Notes: a model not told the origin generated them from the sequence alone. Positions 42,922-57,885 are shown, counted from the stretch's first letter. The stretch: DNA of 64,000 nucleotides from Ananas comosus (GCF_001540865.1 NC_033628.1:1550001-1614000); one strand, 5' to 3'. Translations and numbers: made by a program.

Positions 42922-43441
42922 TTATATATACACGGAGGCCTCCGTGTTATCAAGTTGTTTTCAATGATATCATTTTCAAATCGATGATTGGCTCCGTTCG
43001 ACTTGATCTACACTATTGAAAGTATTTGAAAACTAAATTTTATAATTTTTCGGTATCAATTACCTATCAAACGAGTAATTTAAAAAATAAACGGCTAAAA
43101 ATAAAATCTCATAGAAAATGATGATAGAAGACTTGAATTTAAGATCAGAGGTACTGATCTTATTCTAAATAGTGAAAAAATAAAAATAAAAATTTTATTT
43201 GATTGGGATTGTTTTATATCGTTAAATTCACAAATGCATCACATCTATTATTAAAATTGTCAATTTTGAGACATTTTGATCACTAGCCAAATGATGTCGA
43301 AAAATTATAAAGTTTAGTTTTCAAATATTTTTAATAGTATAGATCAAGTCTAATGGAGCCGATCGTCGATTTGTAAGCCGCATCATTGAAAACAACTTAA
43401 TAGCACGGAGGCCTCCGTACTACCGATAGTATACCAGTCTA
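42922..43441. mobile_element. Inverted-repeat MITE related to the 37596 element
   Basis: Both arms contain the palindrome cacggaggcctccgtg (right copy cacggaggcctccgta) followed by ttatcaagttgttttcaatg and its complement. 'Cgatgattggctccg' and its complement lie further in. The right end actaccgatagtataccagt matches the end of the 37596 element. It abuts a (CT)n(TA)n tract. The left border is uncertain. Confidence 0.65.
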
Positions 43442-43442
43442 G

Positions 43443-43479
<37 letters not shown>

Positions 43480-43481
<2 letters not shown>

Positions 43482-43714
43482 GAATTAGGCTGAAATACTA
43501 TTAATAGTAAAACGTTCTTTAACTCTTGGATGAAAAATTGTAGGGTCAGGATGATATTAGTCGGTTAGAGTTGAGTGGTCCCCCTAGGGTTGAGTGGTCC
43601 CCACTGGGTTATAGTATTTAATCCAATGGTTAGAAATAATGAAAAGAGTTGATCCAAAGGCTAAAAAACTGGTAGCAACAATGAAATTTTGCTACTAATA
43701 GTAGCCCAGTCCAA

Positions 43715-43720
<6 letters not shown>
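43480..43720. mobile_element. Short (TA)n-flanked MITE, ~240 bp
   Basis: Left end tagaattaggctgaaatact then attaatagta; right end, reversed, tagagttggactgggctact then attagtagca. Both ends border TA repeats. The body has a near-duplicated phrase (gagttgagtggtcccc / gggttgagtggtcccc). It belongs to the same group as 37596 and 42922. Confidence 0.75.

Positions 43721-43749
<29 letters not shown>
43721..43749. repeat. (TA)n microsatellite
   Basis: TA run shared as flank between the 43480 and 43750 elements. Confidence 0.9.
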
Positions 43750-43750
<1 letters not shown>

Positions 43751-45209
43751 TAGTTGAGCGTACGTGCAAATGCACGTAACAATTATTTTAATTTATTTTA
43801 AATTAATAAAAATTTGTAAATCATATTTTTTTAAAAAAAAAATATTTGTAAATTTATATGTTATATTTTATTAGAAAATATCTACGATATCAAATTTAAA
43901 TTTTAGTATAAAATAGATTGATAGATTTGAAATCAAAAATCAAAAATTAAATTTAATTCACGATTTAAACTCAAATTTAAATTTTATTGTAAAATAGATG
44001 GATAGAAATACTATTTTTTAACAGATTGATATTCTGACAAAAATTTAGATAAGCATGAATTTATATCTATTTTAGAGATAAAAAGAAATTAAATAAATTT
44101 TGAATTAAAACATAGATTCACAGTATATATCTTTTGGTTGGCAAAAATTTGGATGAGTATATATTTTTTCTATTTTAGAGATAAAGAGAAATTAAAAGTT
44201 TGTTTCATTACGTTATTTATTTTACGTAAGAAAATAAGAATTAAATTTTTTTTCCCGCCAAAAAATGGGTCTGTCGACATATCAAAATTTGAAATACGTG
44301 ATTTTATATATAGTATAGATATAGATAGATAATATAAATATTATATCACAAATAGAGATAAAGAAGAATTAAATAAAAATTCACAGTAGATATTCTCCGA
44401 TTGGCAAAAATTTGGATAAGCATAAATTTTTTTTCTGTTGTAGAAATAATGAGAAAATAAAAGTTTGTTTAATTCTGTTATTTATTTTACGTAAAGAAAG
44501 CGGAATTAATTCTTTTCCCGCCAAAAAAGGATCTGTCGACAGACCGAAATTTAGGGCTTGTTTGGTTCATCCATTTTGGGTATGGAATGGGAATCGGTTT
44601 GATTAAATCCGGTTAATTTTGTTTGGTTCGCATGAATCGGTTTGGGATTCCTATTCCGGACTGGAATGGGAATGACTCATTAGCCTTCAACTTGATTCCG
44701 TTCTTCTAGCCCGGATTGAGATTTCATTCCGGAAGCCCACTAAGTTCTTGAAGCCCATGTGACCATCTCACCCTCCTTCTCTTCACTCCTTTCTCATCAA
44801 AAAAAAAAAAAAACCTATCCTCTCTCAAATCTCATATCCTACCACATCAATAAAGTTTTTAAAATAAATTTGATATTTTTTTTATAAAATTTATTAGAGA
44901 ATAGTATTATATTTTTCATAAATTTTAAATAATATAAATTTATATTTGAGAGTAAAATTAGTATTATAGTATTCTATAAATTTTTTAGTTTATACGAACC
45001 AAATAATGAAATGTGAATAACTCATTCCAATTCTCAATCCATAAATAAACCAAAACGTCTTGGGGGAGTGGGCCATTCAATTACCATTCCATTCATTCAC
45101 ATTCCATTATCCTTCTAATTCCACCCTTGAACCAACATACCCTTAAAATACGTGCTTATATATATATAATATATATATATATATTAATATATTATAATAT
45201 ATATATAAT

Positions 45210-45241
<32 letters not shown>

Positions 45242-45841
45242 AAAAGCACGTATATTCAAATTTGGGTCTGTCGACAGACCCATTTTTCGGGCGAAAAATT
45301 AACGCCCATTTTTCTCTTTCCGTGACGAAAAATTTTAAATATAAGAATAAAATAGAAATAAAAACAGTATAATCAATACGTAAGTCTCTATAAACAGAGT
45401 TTAGAGATCTGAAAATCCTAAAATATAAAATTTTCTATTTAATCTAAAGTAAAATTTCTATAACAGATTACGAGTTGTGAAAAATCCTATAAAAGATATT
45501 TTTTTATTTTATTTTAAAATATCTTTTTTAGATATTAATCTATTTAATTTCAAAATATATATTTTTTAAGATAACAGATTTATTTTTCTATTAATTTCAA
45601 AAATTTATTTCCTAACAGATTTATTTTTCTATTTAATTTTAAAAATAATTTTTGCATTAGAGATTATTGTTAACTATTTATCATTTAAAGCATATCTTTC
45701 TTAATAGCGTGATTTATTATTTAAATTTTTTTAGATTAATATTTGGCAATCATATAAAATATGGCTAAAATTAAAAAAAATAATTAAAAAAGTATAACGT
45801 TTTCTAATAAATTATTACGGGCATTTGCACGTAATTTATCT

Positions 45842-45843
<2 letters not shown>
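43750..45843. mobile_element. (TA)n-targeting Micron-like element, 2.1 kb, with nested MITE
   Basis: Left end CTAGTTGAGCGTACGTGCAA then ATGCACGTAA. Right end, reversed, CTAGATAAATTACGTGCAAA then TGCCCGTAAT. Both ends sit directly against TA microsatellites, as in rice Micron-type MITEs that insert into (TA)n. Inside, a direct repeat of about 200 bp occurs twice (about 44136-44285 and 44400-44545), each copy ending in cccgccaaaaaa and a ctgtcgac word. gtctgtcgacagac palindromes recur near 44535 and 45266. A separate Harbinger-type MITE is nested at 44554-45142. No transposase is seen. Confidence 0.7.
44554..45142. mobile_element. Nested Tourist-like MITE, 589 bp, TTA TSD
   Basis: Left end GGGCTTGTTTGGTTCATCC and right end (reversed) GGGTATGTTGGTTCAAGGG, with inner 'atggaatgggaat' and 'ggaatggtaatt' arms. 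TTA duplications lie at 44551-44553 and 45143-45145. It interrupts the Micron-like element, so it is the younger insertion. Confidence 0.8.

Positions 45844-45846
<3 letters not shown>

Positions 45847-45897
<51 letters not shown>
45847..45897. repeat. (TA)n microsatellite
   Basis: About 25 TA units at the right border of the Micron-like element. Confidence 0.95.
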
Positions 45898-45901
<4 letters not shown>

Positions 45902-46249
45902 AGAAAAGCTAGGACCAGTTAAAAGGTTGGAAATTTCTAAATGGTTTTGCTTATAGGCAACTAAAGCATTAAATGTAATCCACCCCATCAAAATAAGAAC
46001 ATCGATCGGACGGTCCCGATCGATCAATTTATTCTATAAACTAATTGCACCACTCATGGATATAACAAATCATCCTGACTTAGTCTGATATTTTTATTAG
46101 TTATATGTGATTTAGGTACAAATGCAATTCAATAGCCATAATTAGTTGTTTTGATTTTATTTACTAACACAAGCAATTGAAGCCATTCGATCTAATGGAA
46201 TCCGTGAATTCGATAAAAACTTTTAAATGACTATTTCAGTTTCATTTAC

Positions 46250-46413
46250 CGACTGTCTCTAGCGCAAGTGGCAAAAAACTTAGTGATTGATATCTGAGGT
46301 TCCAAGTTCAAATTCTAGTTGACTCGCATTTTCAGCTAAGTTTATTTCTAAATGAAATAAACGAAGCGGGTAGCGTGCTACCTATCTCTCTCTCTCTCTC
46401 TAAAAAAAAAAGA
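46250..46413 (+). mobile_element. tRNA-derived SINE with 21-bp target duplication
   Basis: Identical 21-bp repeats (gactatttcag...tttac) lie at 46229-46249 and 46414-46434. Between them are a pol III A-box-like tagcgcaagtggc, a B-box-like ggttccaagttcaaattc, the 3' body agctaagtttatttctaaat and aaacgaagcgggtagcgtgc, then (CT)n and A10. This architecture and 3' body resemble the widespread plant Au SINE. Confidence 0.9.
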
Positions 46414-46446
46414 GACTATTTCAGTTTCATTTACTAAAACGTAACT

Positions 46447-46734
46447 AGAACCATCCAATCAAATAAAATCGGTGAATACGACAAAAATTCTCAAATGACT
46501 AGCCAATTTGATTTCATGTACAAAAAGGCAATTAATCAGAAACATTCATTCGAACGAGTTTGTCCACTTCGATAAAACTTTAAGAAAACGAGAACCATCT
46601 AATCAAGTAAAATCGGTGAATACGATAAAAATTTTCAAATGACTAGCCAGTTCGATTTCATGTACAAAAAGGCAATTAATCAGAACCATTCATTGTAACG
46701 AGTTTGTCGACTCTGATAAAACTTTAAGAAAACG
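46447..46734. repeat. Two tandem 144-bp units upstream of MYB
   Basis: Unit 1 at 46447-46590 and unit 2 at 46591-46734 start agaaccatc and share aaaatcggtgaatacga, tttcatgtacaaaaaggcaa and aaactttaagaaaacga. Older degenerate relatives of the unit lie just upstream (about 46130-46250), where the SINE inserted. Confidence 0.85.
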
Positions 46735-46876
46735 ATAATACAAATATACTGTATCTAGTCATGATTTAGACTTTGTAACTCTGATAGTAACATATATAAC
46801 TACTTTGTCAATATCAATTTGTTCTCTCATGTATCTGACCTATGACTTATTAAGACTAGATGTTAATGTGATGTTA

Positions 46877-46889
46877 TTATATATAAAAG
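46877..46889 (+). promoter_or_regulatory. Probable TATA box of the MYB gene
   Basis: The TATATATAAAAGG-type sequence lies about 225 bp upstream of the MYB ATG, with a (GA)n leader just before the ATG (47088-47113). A second AT-rich candidate (gataaatag, about 46988) cannot be excluded. Confidence 0.45.
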
Positions 46890-47113
46890 GACAAGATTTA
46901 TGTGAGGAGTGGGAGGGGCCCTTTTTCAAAGAAGTTGCCGCATTGGACCAAATTTGGCACGTTTGGGAATTGGGGAACCCCAATGAGGATAAATAGCTAG
47001 GGGGGGTGAACTAAATGTGAGGGGTGTGGAATAAGACCCTTTCACAAGTGCTCCTTTGAGTTACCAAGAAACAAATAAGAACAATTTAGAGAGAGAGAGA
47101 GAGAGAGAGAGAG

Positions 47114-47396
47114 ATGGGGAGAGCTCCTTGTTGTGAGAAGATGGGGCTAAAGAAGGGGCCATGGACACCAGAAGAGGACCAAATTCTAATATCATATATA
47201 CAGAAGTACGGGCACGACAACTGGCGCGCGCTGCCGAAGCTAGCTGGTAAAGTTTCTAATTCTATCTTGTCTTTTCTGATCCTTACTGTGGGGGGCGTCT
47301 CGTCTGTTTCGCAAAAACAAATGATCTATTGGTTCTCTATCTTGGAAAACTTGTTTTTACTGCTCATTGTACTTGTAGATCTTTTCAAGTATGTAA

Positions 47397-47437
<41 letters not shown>

Positions 47438-49174
47438 TTGAACTTTAATTCTCTCATTATAGTAAGAAACATGAAATTGTTCGCCAAAATTGAAAAAGGA
47501 AAAGGCCTACGATAAATTTTTGATCTTTCGATTCAAATCTTCAGGTCTCTTGAGGTGCGGGAAGAGTTGCAGGCTCCGATGGATAAATTATCTGCGACCG
47601 GATATCAAACGCGGGAACTTCACCGCGGAGGAGGAGGAGACGATCATCCGATTGCATGAATTGCTTGGGAACAGGTAGGGACCCAAAGTTCTCTTTGATC
47701 CAAACAAGTTTGAATTAGGATCATATTTGATCATTTCATTTCATTAAAACATCTACATATATACATATATATGTTTCTTCATTACATGTCTTAAATTGCT
47801 TATTTTACAAAGAACAAGATGTTATACTGCAAATGTTCTCTTTTCTTCTTCTTCTTTTTTTTTTCCCCTGTTGTTAAATTAACTTTTTAATTTGTGGACA
47901 AAAATGTGCTTGTCCAAAATTTTAGGTGCAAAGACTTTTCAATCTAAATTTGTCAAAGCAAACAAATGAATGAAAACTGACTCTTTTCAAAAGTCCAAAG
48001 AAAAATGGAGGACTAATTGGGTGAGACACCCAATTTTCTCTCTCACACTGTACACTACAAAGTTTTTTTTTTTTTTTTTTAATTTTAAGACTATTTTTGA
48101 ATTATTTTCTAGTATCAGAATTAGTTTTAAGAACCTTTCATTTAACTGGTTCCCAGTGTGATTTTCATTTCTACCATTTTTTGGCGTGTATTTATATTTA
48201 TTATTTCGTAGTCTTTTCTATAATCTCTATAGTCTCTGCACGTGGCATGATTTATTCGGTATCGATCGTACACATGTGTAAGAGTGTTAAGAGTAATTCT
48301 ATATGATCTCTTTTTGTGCAAGGCCACTTGTGAATACTAATAAATGAACTAGTTCTAAAGATTCTTTTGGATTTGGCTTTAGCAATGGCAACAATAATAG
48401 CTACTATTTTCCCCTTACTCAAAAACATTTATATATACAAATAGGACCACATGCATTTCTTAAACAAACTAATCAATGCCCCTACTATAATTAGTACACT
48501 TTATTAATGGCTATAATTAATCTCACTGTCACAAAAAAACAAATTCCCATTATAATAGTATATCAGGAGTCGAAAATAAACAAGTTTATGATCTTTTAAT
48601 CTCAATTTGTTTAATTAGAGAATCAAAATCTTCTGACGGGATCGCGCCTCCTTTTTCGCTCCCAATTTTATTATCTATTATAGCCGTCACTCACGTTGTT
48701 GCCATTTTTCTTTTCTTTTCCTTTTTTTCAATGAAAAGGTGGTCCACGATTGCCGCGAAACTTCCAGGGAGGACAGACAACGAGATTAAGAACGTCTGGC
48801 ACACCCATCTGAAAAAGCGGCTCGGACCTGAACATGCGAACCACGAAAAGAGGAAAGTGGTCCAGTCCACAACGCCGTCGGTCCCGCAAACTAACTCAGA
48901 TGAGGAGCACCAAAGGTTCTTCGGTAGCCCCGAACAGTCGTTCAGCGGCTTATCATCGTCTACTGCAACGGAATCCTCCGGCGGTAATTTCGGAGCCAAG
49001 GAAGAGAGCTTCTCCTCGGAAGCGGTTCCGGAGATCGACGAGAGCTTCTGGTCGGAAACAATTTCGGCGTCGGAGCTGTTCGGCACCGTCGACACGTTGA
49101 ACTACAGCGATCATACGGATTTTTGGCTAAGGGTTTTCTTAGAAGCTGGAGAGATAAATGATCTGCCTCTGTGA
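47114..49174 (+). CDS. R2R3-MYB transcription factor, subgroup 2 (MYB13/14/15-like)
   Basis: Nuclear DNA-binding regulator. Exons 47114-47246 (133 bp), 47545-47674 (130 bp) and 48739-49174 join in phase into 232 residues. The 133 and 130 bp exon sizes and both insertion sites are the canonical R2R3-MYB pattern. It starts [21 protein letters not shown]2 has its three Trp ([28 protein letters not shown]). R3 has the usual first aromatic change (GNFTAEEEE) and two Trp ([31 protein letters not shown]). R3 carries [11 protein letters not shown], which does not fit the [DE]Lx2[RK]x3L bHLH-binding motif. The Ser-rich C-terminus has [10 protein letters not shown], the subgroup-2 signature, and a second Phe-Trp near the end. 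Subgroup 2 is known for cold, defence and lignin/phenylpropanoid control. Intron 1 has a (TA)n tract. No frameshift. Confidence 0.93.
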
Positions 49175-52030
49175 TTAGGTCAAGGGATTCTTTAAATTTA
49201 GGAGCAAGGGGAAATTAAATCCATTAACTTCACATTTTAACTTTTTTTTTCTTTCATTTATTATTCTTTTTTACCCCCTCTACTTGGTTAAATGGTTAAG
49301 TATGAAGAGATATACTGTGAGCCAAGAAGAGGCATTGTACTGTTGCAATGAGAGTTTGAAAAAGTAGCCGTTAAGGATGCATTATAAATACCTTTATTTG
49401 TATAGAAGAGAGGAGAGCCTAGGGTTTGATGAAATTTTGCCAAAAAAGGCAAAAACTTTGTAATTGGCAAACTTTTTTTAGAAGCTACATTTTTATCTGT
49501 GCAACTCAAATTTAATATCTTCTTTATAGTATAAAAAAATCATAAGGTTACATCTATGGTGCACCTAAACCACAACACAATAATAAGATATAATAAATCG
49601 TAGATTTCTCGTGGTGGCCGCTTTAGAAATTCTTTTTATGCACATACGAAAAAGTTTAAGTACATATTTGAGTTTATTTCTGCTTCTACTTTCAGTTACA
49701 ATAATTGTTATCAAAATGTTCAGTTTCAAAACTAAAAGTTTGAAACTTGGAGGTTTTACGGAAGCAAACAAATCCTAAATCTTTTGCTTCTAAACAAATC
49801 CTAAATCTACGAATTTAAAATTTTATTTTTAGTACATTAATGAGCAATTAAATGGGATTATAATGAAAAAGTTGTTTTAAAAAAAAACATATTAACAACT
49901 TTAATAACTACTATAATAAAATGCATTAATTCATGGTCAAGCATCAGGAGATCCATGGTTAATTGGAAAGAGCAAGAAAAGAGTTGTACACTCAATCCAA
50001 ATTCCAAATTCAATAAATTTGGTCCATAACTTAACAACTAATTAATCAATTAACATCAATCAGGACAAATATATATGCTTAAACATAGAAAAAAAAAAAT
50101 CAAACTTAAAAGGACACCAATAAAAAAATGTGATCAATGATTTGAAAGTGACTAAGTTGATTAATGGGCCTAATTAATTACTATTAAGCTAGCTAGCTAC
50201 TTTTCTAAAGCTAATTTATAGTCAAGCGATAAACAATAAGATACTTTAATAGCATCATGACTCAATGCACCATTTGAATAATTAACAGTAAAAAAAATCG
50301 TTATTTATCCAACTTTGATTGCGTCCATACCTAATTAACTAGATAAATTAGTTAATTAGTTATGTAAAAGTGAGAATGGTTAATCACCTAACACCTTTTC
50401 TTCTTCTTTTTTTTTTTTGGGTCTTTTCTTATGAAAGTGAATCACCTAACATTATATAATTGCCTATTGATTGATACTTGTTTCCTTTCGATTTTACCTA
50501 GTCGTGTTTTCAAACTCTCACTAGTTTCACATTGTATATGTCAAATATAAAATATTAAAATATTATTCTCTAATCCAGGTTTTTAGAGATAAATGATTGT
50601 TTCATACATTATCAAGGTCTTGAATCTTATTAGCCTCCTAACTAATTGAATCTGACTTATTAAAAAGTTCCGAGTCCAAACATACAAGAAGCCGTCAAAT
50701 ATAAAATATTAAAATTATTTTTTTTAATAGCTTGAGTTTATAGAGACGAACGATCATTTCCCGAACATGCAATTTAATTATCCTAAATATTAATTACTAT
50801 CGAAACTTCCAAATTTCAGGTGATCGAGAAGTTTGAAAACTTGATAGATATTTGACGGTAAACTGATTGCTCAGATGATAAATCCTAATAATGGTTTATG
50901 ACCATTGGAAAGTTCGCGAAATTTAATCAACCTCAATGTAAACTTTTAGTTAAATTCTAGGATCAGTGTACACAGTTAGGTGAGTCTGATTGGTAATGAA
51001 GATGACTTTGAGACCTTCATTAAATTTTTCTCTCAGCTCATTACAGATTGTCAAGCACATGCATGTATGCATGGTTTCACACATGCAGGAGAAATGAACT
51101 TAGACACTGCTGCTGAAACAAAGACTCAGGCCTGGGATTCAACTTTCTGGATATAGCAAGTCAGAAACCAGCTGCAGAATACATTCAGCTTCCTGCGGCG
51201 GCGGCGAACCCGGCGCTCACATGTGGCGGCGTATGCGGATTAGCGGCGAATGCAGATCAGGTGAAATGAAAAGTACTGACTGTACACTCTATTATAAGTG
51301 GAAAATCTTAAACTCACTCTCATCCAATAGTTCGTAAAAACTCTCTTGAATTTTTAGTACTAAAAAAGCAAAAAGTTGATAAGACGGATAGGAGAATAGT
51401 AGCGCTTGGATGAGTAAGATGTAGATCTCACACTTAATCTAGGGGTATATAGATAGCATTTCTCAAAATCATCGCCAACCAGACTATTCCTAAATCATTT
51501 CTTGTCGAGTCAATTTCTTGGGCAATATATAGTATAAAAGACAAACCCTAAAGCCCCCACCCCGCCCTCCCCGCACCCGTTCTAAGATGTCTAGATGCTA
51601 TTGTCCAGAACATAGATTCGGTAAAAAATAATCTAAAATTATACTCGACACTCTAACTCGTATATATGATAAATATAAAAGACACGTAAAACTGATACTG
51701 ATACGTGAGATGAGATCTTAGGATTTGGCTCCCATAAGAAAACGCATGAGAGTACAGAAAATGTGTTCTCACGAGCTAAACAGATAACATGCAATGATTA
51801 AAATCCACAACCTTAGAAATTGGAAGAGTTTAGTAGTGATTTCGATACTAGGTTACGTAACAGATCAATCTAATGAAAAGTCACTTAGAAATAGTCCTAC
51901 CATTCATTACATTTGGTCAATTATCTTACAACCTAAATTTCTTCCAATCCTTAATTGCTCTTTACTAATTCCTACGAGTAGGTACCCGCTAACTAACTGT
52001 AAGTACGGTTCACTGACGAAGGAGCTGACA
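49175..52030. other. Intergenic, MYB 3' flank
   Basis: AT-rich DNA with no recognisable gene. A short GC-rich patch (about 51196-51260, cggcgg-type words) is isolated and not obviously coding. A pair of related words (caaatataaaatattaaaat, about 50540 and 50696) hints at an old repeat. Confidence 0.45.
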
Positions 52031-52039
52031 TCTTTTCTT

Positions 52040-52147
52040 CTTTTTTTTTTTCGATTCGAGGCCACGGTTGCCTCATTCCTGTAGCCTAATTCAACTCCTC
52101 TATGAATAAAAATGGATAGCGTGCTATCTTTTTCTCATAAAAAAAAC
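52040..52147 (+). mobile_element. SINE-related fragment
   Basis: Reads gattcgaggccacggttgcc, then gtagcctaattcaactcc, aataaaaatggatagcgtgc and tatctttttctc followed by A-rich sequence. The 3' part matches the conserved SINE end seen at 46250. Its 5' half resembles the minus-strand copy near 63010. Confidence 0.6.
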
Positions 52148-52209
52148 TATTAAACCCTTTACCACCTGCGTTAGGGACGGCCGGTTATTCTTATCCGAAT
52201 TTGCATTTG

Positions 52210-52247
<38 letters not shown>
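52210..52247. repeat. Poly(A) tract
   Basis: An uninterrupted A run of about 37. It sits between two SINE-like pieces and may be the tail of a retroposed element. Confidence 0.85.
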
Positions 52248-52250
<3 letters not shown>

Positions 52251-52254
52251 CCTA

Positions 52255-52390
52255 CGGGTAGGTGGCACAATTGGCTAAGACTTGATGGTTAGTACCCGGA
52301 AATCTAAATTCAAAGTTTAATTATTTCACACATTTAACTGAGTTTATTTAAAAAAAAGAAATGAAGCGAATTGTTTGCTACTTTTTAGAA
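52255..52390 (+). mobile_element. tRNA-derived SINE, diverged
   Basis: An A-box-like ggtggcacaattggctaaga, then acttgatggttagtacccgg, a decayed B box (aaattcaaagtttaat) and the 3' body actgagtttatttaaa followed by aatgaagcgaattgtttgct. It is a diverged relative of the 46250 SINE. Confidence 0.65.
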
Positions 52391-53964
52391 ATACTATAAT
52401 TTTGCATTAATTGTTAAAAGCCGTATTTGAGTCACGGTGAGATGGAATATGATCTTTTAATTATTCTCACAAATAAAAAAATTGAAATAATGGAACAGCT
52501 TAAAAGCCGCCATCAGTGGTTGGAAATCTACAAGAATTGCTGAAACCAGACAAGTAATCCCAATATAAGGAATTTACAAGCTAAGTTCCGACCGAATAGT
52601 CAATAACCCTTGCAGTCAATAACCTTAGTGTACTCTTTTTCCATGGAAGTTTTATTCTACTTTTATTTACATAAAATATCAGCTTTTTTTTTAAAAAAAA
52701 AAAAGAAGCTAAAGATTAGGTCTTAATTTAAGAGCTATAATCCTGCGACGAAGAAGATGATAAGATCAATATCTCTACATTGAACCATCAAATGATATAA
52801 TTGTAGAATTATAACCAAAAAGTGATTGTAAGGATAGTTTTTTTGTAGGATGGACATAAAAAGCATGACAAGGTGGAGTTCAGAGGGAAAGCCTCCGATC
52901 CAACAGGAAGTGGACTACAATTCAAGAGTAAAAATAACGCCGCCTCGCGTTTAAAACGTGTCACAATCTCAAAGGACTCTTCTCTTTTCGCCAAGGCGAA
53001 GCCGAGAGATATTAAGACAGTTTTTGAACCATTTTCGCAGCGAAACATGGTATCTCTTCAATTCCCTAAACTCCAAGACGGCTCGGATTTAACTTGTTTA
53101 ACAGGTTGCATTCTCTTTATTTTGTAAAATTCTTATTCTTTACCTGTTATATTATCTTTTCTATTCTTCACAGCAAGCAAACAGATGTGTCAGAGAAAAA
53201 ATGTTAAGCCATTTTCTGCTAAACACTCGTGACAATCCCTATTTGCACCACCAAATAGATACCAAATCAGTTGGAGACGAAAAAGGATGGTGCTTCCAAA
53301 GCACTGCGCCAACATCATTCTATTTAAACAATTTTGAAATTTTTTGAAATAGTAAAATTGACTTGAGAATTAATAACCATATTAGATCTTTCCACAAATT
53401 CCTTTTTTTACCCTCTAAACATCGCAAGAAGAGTATTGACAAATTCAAATTCTAAAAGAACAAAAGATAATTTGATAATGAGTTGGTACTTAGCCAATCT
53501 TAATCAAATAACAGGGAGAGTGAAGTTTTACCTAACAGTGCTATATATAAATACAGTTAGTAGTTATCAACTTGAGCAATTCTATACTTATCGATTAGTT
53601 TTACAAACTTTTACAAATTTGGTTAGGCGGCGTTAAATCATTGACGAGTGTTTACAAATCTCAATACTAAGCAATAAATCCAGCCATTTAATAATTTTTG
53701 TTTGGGGGTGGGGGTGGGTTACAGTTTAGAATTTCGCTTGCATCAATGCTCATGACTCATGCAACCAACAAAACTTGCACAAAAAAATAAATAAAAAAAA
53801 TAGTGCTATCATGTTCCACAAACAACAAGAATGAAGAGAAAAACGAGCACAAACATCTAGAGATGCAGCTCGATGTCAACTGCTTGCACAGAAGCAAGGT
53901 TTAATTTATTCCATACCTGACCGGTCAAGCGCTGTAATGAAGTTTCACGCAGAACGTGATTTAA
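52391..53964. other. Intergenic, MDH 3' flank
   Basis: No recognisable gene. Open frames at about 52809-53127 overlap on both strands and resemble nothing known. The stretch next to 53965 is presumed MDH 3' UTR. Confidence 0.45.
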
Positions 53965-57240
<3,276 letters not shown>

Positions 57241-57372
57241 TGGAGAGGCGATAAAGAGAGAGAGAGTGTGCGCGCGCTCGCGGGGGTGTGACCGGGTGAG
57301 TGAGAGGGAGACGAAGAGAGGGTTCTAGAAGAAGAGGGGGGCGGAGACGGCCAATGAGCAAAGGGTATTGCT

Positions 57373-57382
57373 ATTTATATAG
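57373..57382 (-). promoter_or_regulatory. TATA box of the malate dehydrogenase gene
   Basis: TATATAAATA on the minus strand, 133 bp upstream of the MDH ATG, followed by a CT-rich leader. Confidence 0.6.
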
Positions 57383-57538
57383 ACAGTGGCGAGAAGCGTT
57401 ATGAGTTGGGCTCTTAATAGGCCGTATATGGGCCTCAGTAAATTGGGCCTTGGCCTAGTATGTCTCTGCGTGGATAAGAAATTAAGCCCAAATTCGGATA
57501 GAGAGAACAAGGGTCAAATTAGAGTTTAAATAATTTTT

Positions 57539-57885
57539 GGGTAAACTTCATATACCTGTTTTCGTAATTTCTCATTTTAATACCCTATGTTTTAAAGTAC
57601 AACAATTTAATACCATGGTTTCATTTTCTCTTTTTGTCGGTTGCTCCATTAAAATTTCGTTAAATTATATGCAAAAAAATTTCAGATATCCCATCTGGGT
57701 TTATAGAATATTCACTTTACTACCTTTCAGTTTTAACTTTGTCACTGATTTAACGAAAAAAAAATTAGCGGAGGTAATAATAAAAAGAGAAAAATGAAAC
57801 CGCTGGGTATTAAATTGATATACTTTAAACCACAGAATACTAAAATAAATAAGTGCGAAACTATAAAAATAAAGATATTAAAGGT
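57539..57885. mobile_element. GTGGTTTC-family MITE, degenerate right end
   Basis: Left end gggtaaacttcatatacctg followed by the family phrase (ataccctatgttttaaagta). The right arm has the complementary 'ttaaaccacagaatactaaa', but its end has decayed. It shares the 'taaattatatgcaaaaaa..tcagatatcccat' core with the copies at 36929 and 59325. Confidence 0.65.

Noticed and set aside
45127..45372. Open frame of Ile/Tyr repeats
   Set aside because: It is a translation of the (TA)n microsatellite.
43750..45843. Helitron as an alternative for the CTAG-ended element
   Set aside because: Helitrons lack terminal inverted repeats and insert between A and T with TC...CTRR ends. Here the ends are inverted repeats between TA microsatellites.
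52809..53127. Overlapping open frames on both strands, 79 and 84 codons
   Set aside because: No homology recognised, no flanking splice or promoter signals, and both strands equally open.
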